From NCBI GenBank assembly GCA_004555335.1, contig SFII01000065.1, positions 1-8,080 on the forward strand: DNA of 8,080 nt. Direction: 5' to 3'. This DNA is from Coriobacteriaceae bacterium (GTDB lineage: Bacteria; Actinomycetota; Coriobacteriia; Coriobacteriales; Eggerthellaceae). Under the pieces are notes generated by a model that worked only from the letters and a program-made list of their open reading frames with translations, searched no databases and was not told where the DNA came from. This document shows, one piece after another, positions 1 through 6,067 of this stretch (positions are counted from its first letter, which is position 1; each line of letters begins with the position of its first letter). The translations under genes and the position numbers were made by a program.

Positions 1-163
1 CAGGGTTTATAGCTTCCATCGGCAACTCGGTGTGGTAGCCTGTACGAAATTGTGGCGTCAGGGCGTTTATTTGACTATTACCGGAAGGAATCGTCTTCGC
101 AGGCTCCTCAAGTGACAAGTTGGATGAAGATGCCTCCATCGCCCCCGGATCGGGAGCTGCAGG

Positions 164-172
164 TGATAGGAT
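164..172 (+). promoter_or_regulatory. Possible extended -10 promoter for the flavin reductase/rubredoxin gene
   Basis: TG-A-TAGGAT (TG at 164-165, hexamer 167-172) fits an extended -10 element and would start transcription near 179, giving a leader of about 50 nt. No good -35 lies 16-18 nt upstream. A TTGACT at 71-76 is too far away and has no partner -10. Bases 1-228 otherwise contain no convincing coding sequence; the reading frame is open back to a GTG at 52, but that stretch has no ribosome binding site and no resemblance to the family. Confidence 0.3.
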
Positions 173-189
173 TCTCGATACGCTCGAAT

Positions 190-207
190 GCATCCGATAG
201 GGGATGC
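190..207. repeat. Small inverted repeat in the leader of the flavin reductase/rubredoxin gene
   Basis: GCATCC (190-195) and GGATGC (202-207) form perfect 6-bp arms around a 6-nt spacer, directly upstream of the ribosome binding site AAAGGA (215-220). It could be a regulator-binding dyad or a small leader hairpin. Which of these it is cannot be told from sequence, and chance is possible. Confidence 0.35.
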
Positions 208-228
208 TTGAACGAAAGGATTGTTCCC

Positions 229-930
229 ATGATCGATAAGAAGGCATTTCGCAACCTTACCTGCGGCCTGTATGTCGTTTCCACCAAGGCAGACGACCGC
301 AACTATGGCTGCGTGGTCAATACCGTGCTGCAGGTTACTTCCACCCCTGCCCAGCTGAGCGTTGCCGTGAACAAGGAAAACACCACCGCATCCGCAATCC
401 AGAAGTCCGGCCGCTTCTGCGCCAGCATCTTCAGCATCGATGCTTCCATGCCGCTCATCGGCACCTTCGGCTTCAAGAATTCCGAGGAAGTGGACAAGTT
501 TGCCGACTGCGAATACATGGTGGACGAATGGGGTATCCCCTGCGTCACCCAGGACGCCATCGGCACCTTCAGCTGCCGCGTCGTCAACACCGTCGACGTG
601 GGTACCCATTACCTGTTCATCGGCGAGGTGGAGCGCGCCGAGATAACCGGCCAGGCTGCTCCCATGACCTACGCCGACTACCACTTGGTCAAGGGCGGCA
701 AGACCCCTCCGAAGGCTTCCAGCTACGAAGGCCCCGATGCGGAGCCCGTTCAGGCAGCTCCCGCCCAGGCAGAGCAGCCTGCCGAAGAAGCCCAGGCGAA
801 GCCCCGTTACGGATGGCGCTGCGAGATTTGCGGCTATGTTGTCGAAATGGACGTGGAAGAGCTCCCTGAAGACTTCGTCTGCCCCATGTGCGGCATGGGT
901 CGCGACGTCTTCGTCCGTATCGAGCTGTAA
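229..930 (+). CDS. Flavin reductase-like domain fused to a C-terminal rubredoxin (high-molecular-weight rubredoxin type)
   Basis: Predicted cytoplasmic electron-transfer flavoprotein of 233 residues. Residues 1-157 resemble the FMN-binding split-barrel flavin reductase family (start MIDKKAFRNLTCGLYVVST). An Ala/Pro/Glu/Gln-rich linker follows (about 158-193), then a 40-residue rubredoxin domain with iron-ligand cysteines 198, 201, 218 and 221 (CEIC and CPMC). This is the architecture of the high-molecular-weight rubredoxins, which in anaerobes pass electrons from NAD(P)H to partners such as flavodiiron proteins; the partner here is unknown. The ATG at 229 is chosen over an in-frame GTG at 52 because it has AAAGGA 8 nt upstream and begins exactly where the domain begins. 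Only 16 residues separate the two Cys pairs, against about 29 in classical rubredoxin, so the domain is the shortened form. It appears to be monocistronic and ends at a strong terminator. Confidence 0.9.
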   Translation: MIDKKAFRNLTCGLYVVSTKADDRNYGCVVNTVLQVTSTPAQLSVAVNKENTTASAIQKSGRFCASIFSIDASMPLIGTFGFKNSEEVDKFADCEYMVDEWGIPCVTQDAIGTFSCRVVNTVDVGTHYLFIGEVERAEITGQAAPMTYADYHLVKGGKTPPKASSYEGPDAEPVQAAPAQAEQPAEEAQAKPRYGWRCEICGYVVEMDVEELPEDFVCPMCGMGRDVFVRIEL

Positions 931-955
931 GCTTTCCAAACAAACCCGAAACAAT

Positions 956-987
956 GCAGGGCCGCTGATTGCAATCAGCGGCCCTGC
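956..987. terminator. Bidirectional intrinsic terminator between convergent genes
   Basis: A perfect 32-bp palindrome (arm GCAGGGCCGCTGATTG, 956-971, and its exact complement 972-987). It lies 25 bp past the rubredoxin-fusion stop and 24 bp past the nitroreductase stop on the other strand. T-rich sequence (ATTGTTTCGGGTTTG) follows on the - strand; the + side has only TGCTTATC. It most likely serves both genes and works better for the - strand one. Confidence 0.8.
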
Positions 988-1011
988 TGCTTATCTGACC
1001 GGGGGGGAGTG

Positions 1012-1680
1012 CTAGGCCCACTTGAAGTTGTCGATGCCTGCTCCCATCTGGAAGTGCTGCTTGACGATGCCCAGGTCGATGTCGCCATACCTGCTGAACT
1101 CGTAGGTGATATCCACCTTCCTGCCCTTGCCGGTGATCATGAAGTCCTGCTTGTTGTAGGCGGTGGGTGCCAGCAGGGCGGCCTTAACGCCTTGTTGGAA
1201 CCACTCGGGCGCCTCGCCTTCGTAGCTGCTTACCTCTTCGGGGGTTTTCGATTTATGGGGGACGCCCTGGTTTTCGCCATAGCCGAAGGCGATGATGCAG
1301 ATCATGTCCTGCCCGATTTTAAGGTTGGTGTCGGAAGCGACCATTGCGCGGCTGTATCCGCCGCCAACCCACCAGGTGTTCAAACCCATGGTCTGCGCCA
1401 CGATGGTGAATTCCGATCCGAAGAAGCCGGCCTTTTCCCCGCCGCCCGCCTGCTCGGGCACGACCAGTGCCAGATAGTTGCTGACGTTCTTCGCGCGGGT
1501 GAGCCTTTGTATGCGGTTGAACATGTGGCGGGTGTCGAAGAAGAGCTGGAAGTTCAGGTCGTGTTCCTTATTCAGGTCATCGATGTAGCCGCGCAGGAAG
1601 TCGCGTGTTTCCATGGGAATGGGCTCGCTCTTGTAGCGACGGACGGAATGGCGTTGAGCCATGACTTTCATGGTATCCAT
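1012..1680 (-). CDS. Nitroreductase family protein (TM1586-like)
   Basis: A 222-residue predicted FMN-dependent oxidoreductase. RHSVRRY (residues 10-16) is the usual N-terminal FMN-phosphate-contacting motif of nitroreductases. A mid-protein stretch, FFGSEFTIVAQTMGLNTWWV, matches the helix and turn typical of the family, and the C-terminal half (PEWFQQGVKAALLAPTAYNK) is the pattern of the TM1586-type branch, in which two nitroreductase half-repeats are fused. The substrate is unknown; family members reduce nitroaromatics, quinones or flavins. The ATG at 1680 is chosen because AAGGAG lies 9 nt upstream; a further in-frame ATG at 1743 has no such site. The gene is divergent from the AhpD-like/ArsS pair, with about 230 bp between start codons, and converges on the rubredoxin fusion. 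Confidence 0.88.
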   Translation of the reverse strand: MDTMKVMAQRHSVRRYKSEPIPMETRDFLRGYIDDLNKEHDLNFQLFFDTRHMFNRIQRLTRAKNVSNYLALVVPEQAGGGEKAGFFGSEFTIVAQTMGLNTWWVGGGYSRAMVASDTNLKIGQDMICIIAFGYGENQGVPHKSKTPEEVSSYEGEAPEWFQQGVKAALLAPTAYNKQDFMITGKGRKVDITYEFSRYGDIDLGIVKQHFQMGAGIDNFKWA

Positions 1681-1729
1681 ATGCTCGATCTCCTTGCAGC
1701 TGTCTCGTGTGCGCGTATAGGCATCCGTA

Positions 1730-1746
1730 CCATTGTAGACCAATGG
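1730..1746. promoter_or_regulatory. Dyad overlapping a possible -10 of the nitroreductase gene
   Basis: CCATTG (1730-1735) and CAATGG (1741-1746) are perfect 6-bp inverted arms around TAGAC. On the - strand the dyad contains TACAAT (1737 to 1732), a good -10 hexamer about 50 nt upstream of the nitroreductase start. No convincing -35 is visible 16-18 nt further up. A repressor bound here would block this promoter. The position is suggestive, but the arms are short. Confidence 0.35.
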
Positions 1747-1860
1747 GGTAGCGTCATGCTTCTTGGCGCGAAACCGTTATTTCGAAGTCTCACGTTTTCC
1801 AGTAATTAATCGAGAAGCCGTGTTGCCCTGGTCTTGCTGCTGGGTTTTCCCAGGTGGAAT

Positions 1861-1869
1861 TGCTACTAT
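1861..1869 (+). promoter_or_regulatory. Possible extended -10 promoter of the AhpD-like/arsS operon
   Basis: TG-C-TACTAT (TG at 1861-1862, hexamer 1864-1869) fits an extended -10 and would give a leader of about 34 nt before the ATG at 1910. The hexamer at the proper -35 distance is poor. A short hairpin, CTGGG-TTTT-CCCAG (1840-1853), sits just upstream and may be regulatory or chance. Confidence 0.4.
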
Positions 1870-1909
1870 GCGCGTGGAGATGGCTGATGTATTACAGAAA
1901 GGAATAGCT

Positions 1910-2248
1910 ATGAGCCATTATTATGACAACGCCGACCTGGGACGTTTCGGCAAGGGCGATCTGGGCGAGTACGCCCCCGAACTGTGGGAGAACTTCCTCA
2001 AGTACTATGGCAGCGCTTTTGCGGAAGGCGAACTGACCGCTCGCGAGAAGGCGCTCATCGGCTTGGGTTGCGCTGCTGCCCTGGAATGCCCCTACTGCAT
2101 CGATGCATTCACCAACTCCCTTATTTCCAAGGGCTGTGATGGCAACCAGATTATGGAGGTATTCCATGTCGCAACCGCCATCCATGCAGGCGCTGCCCTG
2201 TGCCATGGCACCCAGGCGCTCAAGATCATCGAAGAGAACGAGTTCTAG
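1910..2248 (+). CDS. AhpD/carboxymuconolactone decarboxylase-like small peroxidase-type protein
   Basis: A 112-residue protein of the AhpD-like/carboxymuconolactone decarboxylase superfamily. It is probably a cytoplasmic thiol peroxidase or thiol-disulfide partner rather than a true decarboxylase. The redox motif is C60-P-Y-C63 (ALECPYCIDAF), followed by the usual helix with conserved histidines (H86 and H92 in EVFHVATAIHAGAAL). The length suits a single-domain family member. The ATG at 1910 is chosen for its GAAAGGA site 6 nt upstream; in-frame codons back to 1763 look non-coding. It lies 2 bp ahead of the ArsS-type gene, so the two are almost certainly co-transcribed. In many bacteria ArsS is accompanied by just such a protein, annotated as an arsenosugar-biosynthesis-associated peroxidase-like protein. 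The pairing supports both calls; the actual substrate is unproven. Confidence 0.88.
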   Translation: MSHYYDNADLGRFGKGDLGEYAPELWENFLKYYGSAFAEGELTAREKALIGLGCAAALECPYCIDAFTNSLISKGCDGNQIMEVFHVATAIHAGAALCHGTQALKIIEENEF

Positions 2249-2250
2249 GC

Positions 2251-3243
2251 GTGCTCGCGGCTTGCGAAAGCGAAACTCAGGACTATCAGGAATTGCTGGC
2301 GTCCTTCCCTCCTTTCGTGACGAAGATCGAACCCGAGTACCGTCGTTCGTTCGAGCACCTGGACACCATGCAGGTGAATATCGGCTATAAGTGCAACATT
2401 GCCTGCCGTCATTGCCATCTGCAGTGCTCTCCGTCCCGAACCGAGGAAATGGATCGCGAGACCATGGCGGCATGCCTCGAAGCCTATCAGCGGGGCGGAT
2501 TCAAGCTGCTGGATGTTACCGGCGGCGCACCGGAAATGAATCCCGATCTGGAATGGTTTCTGCGCGAAGCGCAGAAAATCGGGGCAAAGGTGATGGTGCG
2601 CACCAACCTGTGCATCCTCATGGATCCCCAGTACCATCACTTCATCAGGGTGTATGACGAAACCGGAGTCGATCTGTTCGCGTCCTTGCCCTTCTACGAG
2701 GAAAGGAACAACGACAAGATCAGGGGCGCCGGCGTGTTCGTGAAGAACATCGAGGCGCTCAGAGAGCTCAATGCGGTCGGATACGGTACGGGAAAGCATG
2801 CGTTGACCTTGGTGTTCAATCCTGCAGGACCTACCTTGTCCCCCGATCAGGATACCTTGGAGGCAGAATACCGTAGGCGCTTGCGCGACGATCACGGGGT
2901 CGAGTTCACCAACCTGGTGGCAATCGCCAATATGCCGTGCGGAAGGTTCGCCGAGGCCCTGCATAGGAAAGGGCGTCTTGCGGGGTATATGGATAAGCTC
3001 ATCGACGCCTTCAATCCGGAAACGGTGCCGGGGATGATGTGCCTTTCGCAGATAAGCGTGGATTGGAAGGGCGATCTTTTCGATTGCGATTTCCATCAGG
3101 CGATGAGGGTCCCCATCGCACGAAAGGAGACCATCTTCGATTGGGCGAGGGAAGCGCCGCGGCAGCGTCCTATCGCCTTCAGGAATTGGTGCTACTGCTG
3201 CACCGCGGGAGCCGGCTCCAGTTGAGGCGGCGCGACAACCTAG
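2251..3243 (+). CDS. arsS: Radical SAM selenoprotein of the ArsS family (TGA at 3223-3225 read as Sec)
   Basis: Predicted 330-residue radical SAM enzyme. C48-x3-C52-x2-C55 (GYKCNIACRHCH) binds the 4Fe-4S cluster, and TGGAPEMNP (residues 90-98) is the S-adenosylmethionine/GGE-like motif of this family. The C-terminal part carries further cysteines (MMC, DCDF, CYCC), as in the DUF3641 region. Family members are assigned to arsenosugar synthesis downstream of ArsM. The frame seems to stop at a TGA after CTAGAGSS, but family members continue here with Cys or Sec and Gly-Gly. Reading TGA as Sec gives SS-U-GGATT and then TAG at 3241-3243, with Sec at residue 325. The start is taken as GTG 2251, 2 bp after the upstream stop, which gives a usual-length N-terminus. 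Its ribosome binding site is weak (GAAGAG, about 14 nt away), so translational coupling is likely. The ATG at 2200 would overlap the upstream gene by 49 bp. No arsM is in the window. Confidence 0.88.
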
Positions 3244-3270
3244 CGATCGCTAAGTGTAGAGGCTGATCGC
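3243..3270 (+). promoter_or_regulatory. Candidate bacterial SECIS hairpin
   Basis: GCGATC (3243-3248) pairs with GATCGC (3265-3270). Two further pairs inside (GC 3249-3250 with GC 3262-3263) leave a bulged U at 3264 and an 11-nt loop, UAAGUGUAGAG. The loop starts 26 nt after the TGA at 3223-3225, within the range usual for bacterial SECIS elements. A competing fold (3226-3233 with 3243-3251, one bulged A) puts the loop only 9 nt from the TGA, which is probably too close. Bacterial SECIS elements are poorly conserved, so this is a structural candidate only. Confidence 0.45.
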
Positions 3271-3302
3271 GTGGCTGTTTGGTCAAACAGAACACAACAA
3301 GA

Positions 3303-3332
3303 AACGGGGGAAGCGTATTCGCTTCCCCCGTT
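3303..3332. terminator. Bidirectional intrinsic terminator between arsS and the permease
   Basis: AACGGGGGAAGCG (3303-3315) and CGCTTCCCCCGTT (3320-3332) make a perfect 13-bp stem closed by a TATT loop. It lies about 60 nt past the arsS end and 46 nt past the permease end. On the - strand it is followed by TTCTTGTTGTGTT, a good T-rich tail. On the + strand the tail is weak (CGATTG). Confidence 0.85.
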
Positions 3333-3378
3333 CGATTGCAAGCGGGCGTATCTCGCTTTCGTAGGTTCGCCGAGCTTT

Positions 3379-5106
3379 CTAGGCTGCCCTCGCCGTGTCG
3401 GCAGCTTCCTTTTTGAAGCCGAAGCGGGCAACGAGCATGGTGGTGATGCCGACCAGCATCACCGCGAGGCCGATCCAGAGCAGGCAGTCCATCACGAAGG
3501 GGATGCTGTTCTGGAATGCCACGTAATCGTCGGGCGTCCATTCCCCGTAGGTGATTTCATACCAGCGCAGCCAGAACTGCCCCAAGAAGGCGATTCCGCC
3601 TGCCAGGCTGGCGAACAGCCCTAAGTTGAAGACGTCTCCATCGCCCAAGCGGAACTTCTTGTCGAGCGGGCTCTTCTTCTTTTCGAGCGCGACGTAGTAC
3701 CGATCGATTGCATTCTGATCTGCGCGGATCAGGGGCACGTCGGCGTCTTCGCTTACCGGCTTGCCGCCGTATGCGCGCTTGAACACGAAGTAGGCAACAG
3801 GGCCGGTGCAGATGCCCAGCAAGCCCAGTGCCAGGTAGTCGGTGCCGTTCACCAGCAGGGCTGCAAGGGCGATGACGATGGGCAGGCCGCAGAAGTAGGC
3901 CAGGCCCAGCTTCCCGCCACCCATGATGAACAGGTTCTTCTTCCTGCGCTCTTCGACGGGGAAGTACTTGCGCAGTTTGAGGGTGCTTGCAGCCAAGAGG
4001 ATGTACAGGCCGATCAGGAATACCATCTCTGCGGTAACCAGCAAGGTGAAGCTGCCCTGGCAGGTGATGACCGTCACGAATGCGAGGGAAAGGATACCCA
4101 CGAAGGGAACCTTGCGCTTCTTGCTGACCCTGCGGAAGACCTTCGGTGCCATACCGTCATCGGAGAGCACGAAGAAGCCGCGCGATCCGCTTGCCAAGTA
4201 CATGTTGAAGATAGCGCATTGCGCCACGATGCTTACGACTAAGAAGATGGCACCCCAGACGGCACCCAGATTCTGGGTGAGGACCGAGGCGTATCCGATG
4301 CTTCCGCCGTCACCTCCGTCAACAGCCCAATTCACCCAGGAGCCTTCGGGCATGCAGGCAAGGCCTGCCATGGTGGGCAGGATGTAGCCCAGTGCGATCA
4401 AGGGCATGACGATCTTCAGGCCGCGGTGGATGACCTGGGGATCTTTCAGCTCGCCTGCCAGGTTGGAGATGCATTCGTATCCGCAGTACATCCACAGGCA
4501 GATGCACAGGCTCGAACCTGCGCCGCTCAGGGCATCGACGCCCGGTGCGATGAAAGGCTCGAAGGGACTGGTCTGCCAGTTGACGAAGCCCACAATGGCG
4601 ATGAGTGCGAAGGCGGCAACGATGATCAGGGAAAGCGCAGTGGAAACCCTGTCGACGATATGGATGCCTTTGAGGTTGATGAATGTGAAGAGCGCGATGA
4701 CGAGCACCTTGAAGACGACAAGCGCCGTAGGGGTCATCGGTACGATTTGGGTGAGATAGCCACCTACCAGGGAAACGTAGGTGCCGTTGGTGATGTAGGT
4801 GGAGACGGTTCCCATCCAGCCTGCCTGGAAGCCCCAGAACTCGCCGAATGCCTGGCGTGTCCAGGCGTAGATTCCGCCTTCGGATGGGATAAGGCTTCCG
4901 CATTCGGAAACCATATTGCTCAGCGGCCAGGCCCAGATGATCGGAATAATGATCAGCATTGCGATTGTGAGGCCAGGACCTGCTTCGGGAATCATTTCCT
5001 CGATGCCGAATGCTCCGGCAGATACCAGGCAGAAGAGCATGAATACAACGCCTGATGCTTTGACTTCATGGCGCTTTAAAGCGCCTACTCCGTGTTTGGT
5101 GGTCAT
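3379..5106 (-). CDS. APC-superfamily amino-acid permease with a C-terminal two-TM extension
   Basis: A 575-residue integral membrane transporter, probably for amino acids, polyamines or related compounds by proton symport or exchange. GAFGIEE followed by PEAGPG (residues 31-45) is the broken first helix of APC transporters, PSEGGIYAWTRQAFG matches the conserved TM2-TM3 loop, and SRGFFVLSDDGMAPKVF matches the conserved loop after TM8. About 12 hydrophobic segments form the core. A hydrophilic stretch of about 60 residues follows (rich in Lys, Asp and Glu), and then two more TM segments. The total exceeds the usual 450-500 residues. The ATG at 5106 is chosen because a purine-rich GGGGTG lies close upstream and the basic N-terminal tail leads straight into TM1; the frame stays open to an ATG at 5232, but those codons do not look like the family. 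Substrate cannot be read from sequence. The divergent TetR-type gene may regulate it. Confidence 0.88.
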   Translation of the reverse strand: MTTKHGVGALKRHEVKASGVVFMLFCLVSAGAFGIEEMIPEAGPGLTIAMLIIIPIIWAWPLSNMVSECGSLIPSEGGIYAWTRQAFGEFWGFQAGWMGTVSTYITNGTYVSLVGGYLTQIVPMTPTALVVFKVLVIALFTFINLKGIHIVDRVSTALSLIIVAAFALIAIVGFVNWQTSPFEPFIAPGVDALSGAGSSLCICLWMYCGYECISNLAGELKDPQVIHRGLKIVMPLIALGYILPTMAGLACMPEGSWVNWAVDGGDGGSIGYASVLTQNLGAVWGAIFLVVSIVAQCAIFNMYLASGSRGFFVLSDDGMAPKVFRRVSKKRKVPFVGILSLAFVTVITCQGSFTLLVTAEMVFLIGLYILLAASTLKLRKYFPVEERRKKNLFIMGGGKLGLAYFCGLPIVIALAALLVNGTDYLALGLLGICTGPVAYFVFKRAYGGKPVSEDADVPLIRADQNAIDRYYVALEKKKSPLDKKFRLGDGDVFNLGLFASLAGGIAFLGQFWLRWYEITYGEWTPDDYVAFQNSIPFVMDCLLWIGLAVMLVGITTMLVARFGFKKEAADTARAA

Positions 5107-5299
5107 ATCACCCCGTTCCCATTCTTTTGTCTCGGATTTTGCATACGAGCACTCAAGATACCACCTATCCCATGGAGGGTGGAAGGATTGATTCTGCCAT
5201 TGGGGAGAAATAGCTGGAAAACGAAATGACACTAGTTACATGGCATATAATTAATCATTATCAGGAATTGTGATTGATATCTTTGATTCCCACATTGAA

Positions 5300-5322
5300 A
5301 ACGGGAAAACAGGGTTCCCGTT
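5300..5322. promoter_or_regulatory. Terminator-like hairpin in the divergent permease/TetR intergenic region
   Basis: AACGGGAA (5300-5307) and TTCCCGTT (5315-5322) are perfect 8-bp arms around a 7-nt loop. On the + strand the stem is followed by CTTTTCCT, on the - strand by TTCAATG. It is in the middle of the 390-bp gap between divergent genes, where no gene ends. It may be an attenuator, an operator or a leftover terminator. A perfect TATAAT at 5246-5251 (+, no good -35) lies upstream; transcription from there would cross this hairpin before reaching the regulator gene. No clear promoter for the permease was found in 5107-5300. Confidence 0.4.
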
Positions 5323-5346
5323 CTTTTCCTAATCAGGTTGGAAAAG

Positions 5347-5355
5347 TGGTATGAA
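5347..5355 (+). promoter_or_regulatory. Possible extended -10 promoter of the TetR-type gene
   Basis: TG-G-TATGAA (TG at 5347-5348, hexamer 5350-5355) is an extended -10 match with a weak TTCCTA at -35 (5326-5331, 18-nt spacer). Predicted start near 5362, just ahead of two palindromes. That arrangement would suit autorepression by a TetR-family protein. Confidence 0.35.
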
Positions 5356-5368
5356 AGAAACGGTCGGT

Positions 5369-5380
5369 AAGGCGCGCCTT
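5369..5380. promoter_or_regulatory. 12-bp palindrome upstream of the TetR-type gene (possible operator)
   Basis: AAGGCGCGCCTT is a perfect 12-bp palindrome at the predicted transcription start, 116 bp before the TetR-type start codon. It could be a binding site for that regulator; it is short enough that chance cannot be excluded. Confidence 0.35.
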
Positions 5381-5393
5381 TCGATGTGCGTTT

Positions 5394-5410
5394 CGGATGC
5401 GGCGCATCCG
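5394..5410. promoter_or_regulatory. 17-bp inverted repeat upstream of the TetR-type gene (possible operator)
   Basis: CGGATGC-GGC-GCATCCG has perfect 7-bp arms around a 3-nt centre, the size and symmetry usual for a TetR-family operator. It is 86 bp before the regulator's start codon and 13 bp after the neighbouring 12-bp palindrome. Similar arms (GCATCC/GGATGC, other order) occur at 190-207 ahead of the rubredoxin fusion. Confidence 0.45.
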
Positions 5411-5496
5411 GTGGCGTTCCAATCATCGTCGGCGTGAAGACCCGACCGCAGCATCACGGACTAGTTGCCTGTCAAGGGGTTTGGAGAGGGAAGAAG

Positions 5497-6057
5497 ATGT
5501 ACCGGGTTTCGAAAGACAGGAGATTCGTCAAGAACCGCAAGGCCTTGGAGCAGGCTTTCATCAGGCTTGCGCTGCAGAAGCCGTATTCCCACATCACGGT
5601 GACGGATATCGCCAAGGAGGCGGGCGTCAACCGTATGACCTTCTATTCCCATTATTCCAGCATCGAGGATATCATCCGGGAAATCGCGGCAATCATGGTA
5701 GGCGACATGGAAGCCCACGCGGGGAAGTTCCCCGTGCTCGATGTGAGGAGCTTCTTCTTTTCCGCGGACGAATATCGCCAGAAGTACCCCGAATTCTTCA
5801 CCTTGGTTGCCAAGGACCCGGAATTCCATGTCTTGCGCGAAATGGTCTGCGGGAAGATGAAGGAGCTGGTATCGATGTGCCTTTCGCGCTATTCCACGCT
5901 TTCGGGCGATGACCTGGATGTTTGCGCCGGCGTTATCGCGTCCGGCGTCTGCACGACCTATTGGGATTGGGTGATTGGGAAGTACGGGGATGTTTCCTTG
6001 GACCGCCTGGCCTTCCATTTCCAGCGCTTGGTAGACGGCAGCATCGGCAATCTGTAG
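5497..6057 (+). CDS. TetR/AcrR-family transcriptional regulator
   Basis: A 186-residue predicted DNA-binding regulator. The N-terminal helix-turn-helix is clear: KNRKALEQAFIRLALQKPYS leads into HITVTDIAKEAGVNRMTFYS and HYSSIEDII, the typical TetR recognition-helix region ending in T-F-Y-x-H-Y. The remaining residues (about 65-186) form the ligand-binding and dimerisation part. The N-terminal spacing resembles regulators with the TetR_C_8-type C-terminal region, but the effector is unknown. The ATG at 5497 is chosen for its GGAGAGGG site 6 nt upstream; the frame is open back to 5386 without other support. The gene is divergent from the permease and converges on the ABC ATPase, with only 10 bp between stop codons and no clear terminator. 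Likely targets are its own promoter and the permease. Confidence 0.9.
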   Translation: MYRVSKDRRFVKNRKALEQAFIRLALQKPYSHITVTDIAKEAGVNRMTFYSHYSSIEDIIREIAAIMVGDMEAHAGKFPVLDVRSFFFSADEYRQKYPEFFTLVAKDPEFHVLREMVCGKMKELVSMCLSRYSTLSGDDLDVCAGVIASGVCTTYWDWVIGKYGDVSLDRLAFHFQRLVDGSIGNL

Positions 6058-6067
6058 GAAGCGCCTT

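Noticed and set aside
52..228. In-frame N-terminal extension of the flavin reductase from a GTG at 52
   Set aside because: No ribosome binding site and no resemblance to the family. The ATG at 229 has a good site and sits at the domain start.
67..954. Long open frame on the - strand opposite the rubredoxin fusion
   Set aside because: It mirrors the real gene in a high-GC region and its product has no recognisable domain.
1009..1809. Long open frame on the + strand opposite the nitroreductase
   Set aside because: Antisense shadow; the - strand product has clear nitroreductase motifs and a ribosome binding site.
2200..2250. ATG at 2200 as the start of arsS
   Set aside because: It would overlap the AhpD-like gene by 49 bp and has no ribosome binding site. 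The GTG at 2251 gives a family-like N-terminus, although its own site is weak.
5107..5232. N-terminal extension of the permease to an ATG at 5232
   Set aside because: The 42 extra residues are Trp/Pro-rich and unlike APC proteins. A start with a nearby ribosome binding site lies at 5106.
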